A stretch of DNA of 8,601 bases from assembly GCA_017540285.1 (NCBI GenBank), contig JAFYBI010000489.1, positions 1 through 8,601 of the forward strand, read 5' to 3'. A model generated the notes under the pieces. That model saw only the letters and a program-made list of their open reading frames with translations. It searched no databases and had not been told where the DNA came from. Below, piece after piece: positions 6,813 through 8,601 of the stretch (its first letter is position 1; each line of letters starts with the position of its first letter). The stretch is from Clostridia bacterium. Its GTDB lineage: Bacteria > Bacillota > Clostridia > Oscillospirales > CAG-272. The translations under genes and the position numbers were made by a program.

Positions 6813-7643
6813 ATGCGGTCCTTATACGATGAATGGAAGAAACAGCGTTCCTTCCGCGAAGCATGGGTCGGCGCCCTGATCGCGTTGGGGTTTCTGATCC
6901 TCATGCTCAAAAACACGGTCTGCGGGACCGCTGACGTCTCCGAGCAATGGAACGGCGTATTTCAGGACATCCGCACCTACGGCGCGACCTTGACGGCGTT
7001 CCTCCTCGTCATGGGATTGTCAAGACTGATGTGCTGTGAACGGGAGAGAAAGACCGACGCGCTTCTGTTCACCGCCGCGGACGGGAGGAAGATCACTTTC
7101 TTCTCGAAAATCGGATTCGCCGCGCTGTACTGTCTCTTGACGGTCGCGGTCATCGGCGCGGTCAGTCTGTCGGTGCACGGGGCATCGTTCGGTTTTGCGG
7201 ACGCGTCGTCGCCCGTGAAGCTATGTCCGTATTACCGCGAAGAAGGACTTCCGCCGATGTCCTGCCTCGGATACGCCGTCGTACAGTACCTCTTCCTGTT
7301 CCTCGGTGCGCTGTGCATGGCGGGCTTCATCCGGATTCTGGCAGTCCTCACAAGAAGAACCGCGGTCACGATGGGCGTCTGCGGCGGCGCATACCTCGTT
7401 CTCTTGGTGTATTACTACATGAACGGAGGACCGTTGAGAGGCGCGGCTCTGACTGTCGCCGATACGGTGTTCCGGTTCAGCTTCGTCGGGTTCATGGTAC
7501 AGGACACGTTTGCGTGGGGATCGCTCGTCAACTTGCCCGGATTGTGGAGCGACGTTTGGAAACCGGTTCTCATGGTGCTGTGTATCATTCTGGCGGAAGG
7601 CGTTCTTCTGTGGGCGCTGTGGCGAAGGAAGGCGGAGACATGA
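6813..7643 (+). CDS. ABC transporter permease, six-helix (ABC-2 type), first of a pair
   Basis: A 276-residue integral membrane protein with six hydrophobic segments at about 16-33, 55-72, 99-120, 151-176, 183-202 and 252-270. The amino end is charged and cytoplasmic (YDEWKKQRSF). Between helices 2 and 3 lies ERERKTDALLF followed by TAADGRK (76-93), the acidic-to-GRK loop typical of ABC-2 permeases, where the ATPase is thought to touch the membrane part. A large loop between helices 3 and 4 (about 121-150) should face outward. No sequence feature names the substrate; exporters of this shape move peptides, antibiotics or lipids, but that is only family knowledge. Its stop overlaps the start of the second permease (ATGA at 7640-7643), which implies translational coupling. 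GC content is lower than in the peptidase gene (one row at 55%). ABC permease call strong because an ATPase gene follows in the same run. Confidence 0.85.
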   Translation: MRSLYDEWKKQRSFREAWVGALIALGFLILMLKNTVCGTADVSEQWNGVFQDIRTYGATLTAFLLVMGLSRLMCCERERKTDALLFTAADGRKITFFSKIGFAALYCLLTVAVIGAVSLSVHGASFGFADASSPVKLCPYYREEGLPPMSCLGYAVVQYLFLFLGALCMAGFIRILAVLTRRTAVTMGVCGGAYLVLLVYYYMNGGPLRGAALTVADTVFRFSFVGFMVQDTFAWGSLVNLPGLWSDVWKPVLMVLCIILAEGVLLWALWRRKAET

Positions 7644-8353
7644 GGACCGAGCTCAGACAGTTTTTCCGCACGCCGCTGTACTGGCTTGTCCTTCTGGCGG
7701 GTCTCGGCGCGAGAGCTTCCCTCGCATACCTCGATTTCAAACACCGTCCGGAGGATGCATGGGCCCTGTCCGGGGGATTCTGGAGCAGAGCGGGATCGGT
7801 GACGATGTGTCTTTTGATTCTGATCGTTCTGATCCGCCGTTTTTCCGTGGATGATGAGACCGGGGCGGTTTCCGTCATCGCCAGCACGCCTCACGGGCGA
7901 AAGGACCTGTATTTCAGCCGCCTTGCTGCGGGATGCTTCGCGGCAGTTCTCGGCGTCGTCTTTCTGGCGGCGGGGAATATCGGGATCACGGTGAGTCTGG
8001 GACGCAGCATTCCGGTCGGCTGGGTCCGAGATTTCATCCTCCGCACCGTTCCCGCGGCGGTGGGAGCGGCCGGGTATTTCCTTGTTTCCGCGTTTGTATG
8101 TGACATCTTTGCGAATCAACCCGTGGCCATGTGTATCTGCGGGATCCCGTTCGCCGTCAGTTATTTCATCAACACCGGGATGATCGAAGCGTTCGACGCG
8201 TTCTGGTTCCTCCGCTACGGATTCTTCACCGAGCTGCTTCGGGGAACATGGATCGAGACCCGGCCCGTTTTTTGGATCATATGGTATGTCCTGCTGACTG
8301 CCGGATTCTTTGTTCTGTCAATATGCCGGAGAAAGGAGCGTAAACTGTTATGA
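7640..8353 (+). CDS. ABC transporter permease, six-helix (ABC-2 type), second of a pair
   Basis: A 237-residue membrane protein with hydrophobic segments at about 12-30, 52-66, 93-118, 137-155, 160-178 and 209-228. The loop after helix 2, DDETGAVSVI then ASTPHGRKDLYFSRL (71-95), aligns with the matching loop of the preceding permease: acidic start, a small-residue stretch, GRK, an aromatic pair, then Ser-Lys/Arg. The two permeases are otherwise dissimilar, so they probably form a heterodimer rather than being recent duplicates. The start ATG 7640 sits in the ATGA overlap with permease 1 and has a GGCGGAG stretch just upstream. The frame is open from 7223, but that earlier part lies inside permease 1 and has no ribosome site or membrane pattern. 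The C-terminus is basic (RRKERK, 230-235) and cytoplasmic. Its stop again overlaps the next start, that of the ATPase. Confidence 0.85.
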   Translation: MRTELRQFFRTPLYWLVLLAGLGARASLAYLDFKHRPEDAWALSGGFWSRAGSVTMCLLILIVLIRRFSVDDETGAVSVIASTPHGRKDLYFSRLAAGCFAAVLGVVFLAAGNIGITVSLGRSIPVGWVRDFILRTVPAAVGAAGYFLVSAFVCDIFANQPVAMCICGIPFAVSYFINTGMIEAFDAFWFLRYGFFTELLRGTWIETRPVFWIIWYVLLTAGFFVLSICRRKERKLL

Positions 8354-8601
8354 GGCTTGTACTTGAGAATATCAGCAAACGGTACGGGGATACCGAAGCC
8401 CTGTCCGGCGTGAGTCTTTCGCTCGAAAGCGGAATCTACGGGCTTCTCGGACCGAACGGGGCGGGAAAAACCACCCTCATGCGGATCATGACCGATCTTC
8501 TGAAGCCCACCGAAGGCCGCGTTCTGCTCGACGGCCGGGAGATCGCGGCGATGGGACGGGACTTCCGCCGCAGACTGGGATATCTGCCGCAGGAGTTCGG
8601 A
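8350..8601 (+). CDS. ABC transporter ATP-binding protein (partial, N-terminal 84 residues)
   Basis: Only the first 84 residues are in the window. The Walker A motif GPNGAGKT is at 34-41, preceded by the A-loop Tyr12 in KRYGDTEAL, and the Q-loop glutamine is Gln81 in GYLPQEFG. Walker B, the signature motif and the switch histidine lie beyond the window end. The sequence is of the short ATPase type that pairs with separate ABC-2 permeases. The start ATG 8350 overlaps the stop of permease 2 (ATGA, 8350-8353) and has AAAGGAG at 8333-8339. It powers the two permeases encoded just upstream, giving a permease-permease-ATPase order. No regulator gene is seen on the upstream side; one could lie beyond the window. 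Confidence 0.95.
   Translation, partial: MRLVLENISKRYGDTEALSGVSLSLESGIYGLLGPNGAGKTTLMRIMTDLLKPTEGRVLLDGREIAAMGRDFRRRLGYLPQEFG

Noticed and set aside
7415..8119. 234-residue minus-strand frame opposite the permeases
   Set aside because: Arg/His/Asp-rich, no domain; the plus strand encodes two clear membrane proteins here.
1..8601. CRISPR array, insertion sequence, tRNA or rRNA, riboswitch
   Set aside because: No regularly spaced repeats, transposase frame, terminal inverted repeats, cloverleaf or leader long enough for a riboswitch was seen by eye.

Overview
The window is most consistent with a high-GC Firmicute (Clostridia-like, possibly gut-derived). Most genes are GC-rich and carry purine-rich AGGAGG-type ribosome sites. 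Promoters are close to the sigma-A consensus with 17-18 base spacers, and the protein families (PreP-type M16 peptidase, DUF362, DUF445, Big_2 lipoprotein) are common in that group. The assignment rests on style and family content only; there is no rRNA or other marker gene here.

Layout. Bases 1-433 (minus) hold the start of a lipoprotein with a lipobox, a long Pro/acidic linker and the beginning of a Big_2 Ig-like domain; it has its own promoter at 492-520. Bases 655-3606 (minus) encode a 983-residue M16C metallopeptidase with all expected active-site residues, its own promoter (3647-3675) and a strong intrinsic terminator (586-627). Divergent from it, 3852-4853 (plus) encodes a 333-residue DUF362 protein, with an extended -10 promoter at 3770-3799 and a hairpin behind it (4869-4914). 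Bases 4966-5556 (minus) encode a small, AT-richer membrane protein with an N-terminal four-cysteine zinc ribbon, driven by a perfect-consensus promoter. Divergent from that, 5823-6773 (plus) encodes a DUF445 membrane protein. It is followed after 39 bases by a three-gene ABC transporter cluster: permease, permease, ATPase (6813-8601, the last gene cut by the window end), coupled by two ATGA start/stop overlaps.

How they work together. Only the ABC genes form a clear functional unit: two dissimilar six-helix permeases and one ATPase, probably an ABC-2 type complex of unknown substrate. The DUF445 gene may be read through into them because no terminator separates them. The remaining genes each have their own promoter and look like independent single-gene units. 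I found no CRISPR array, transposase, tRNA, rRNA or recognisable defence module. The least explained items are the DUF362 protein, the zinc-ribbon membrane protein in its AT-rich islet, and the acidic insert in the DUF445 protein.
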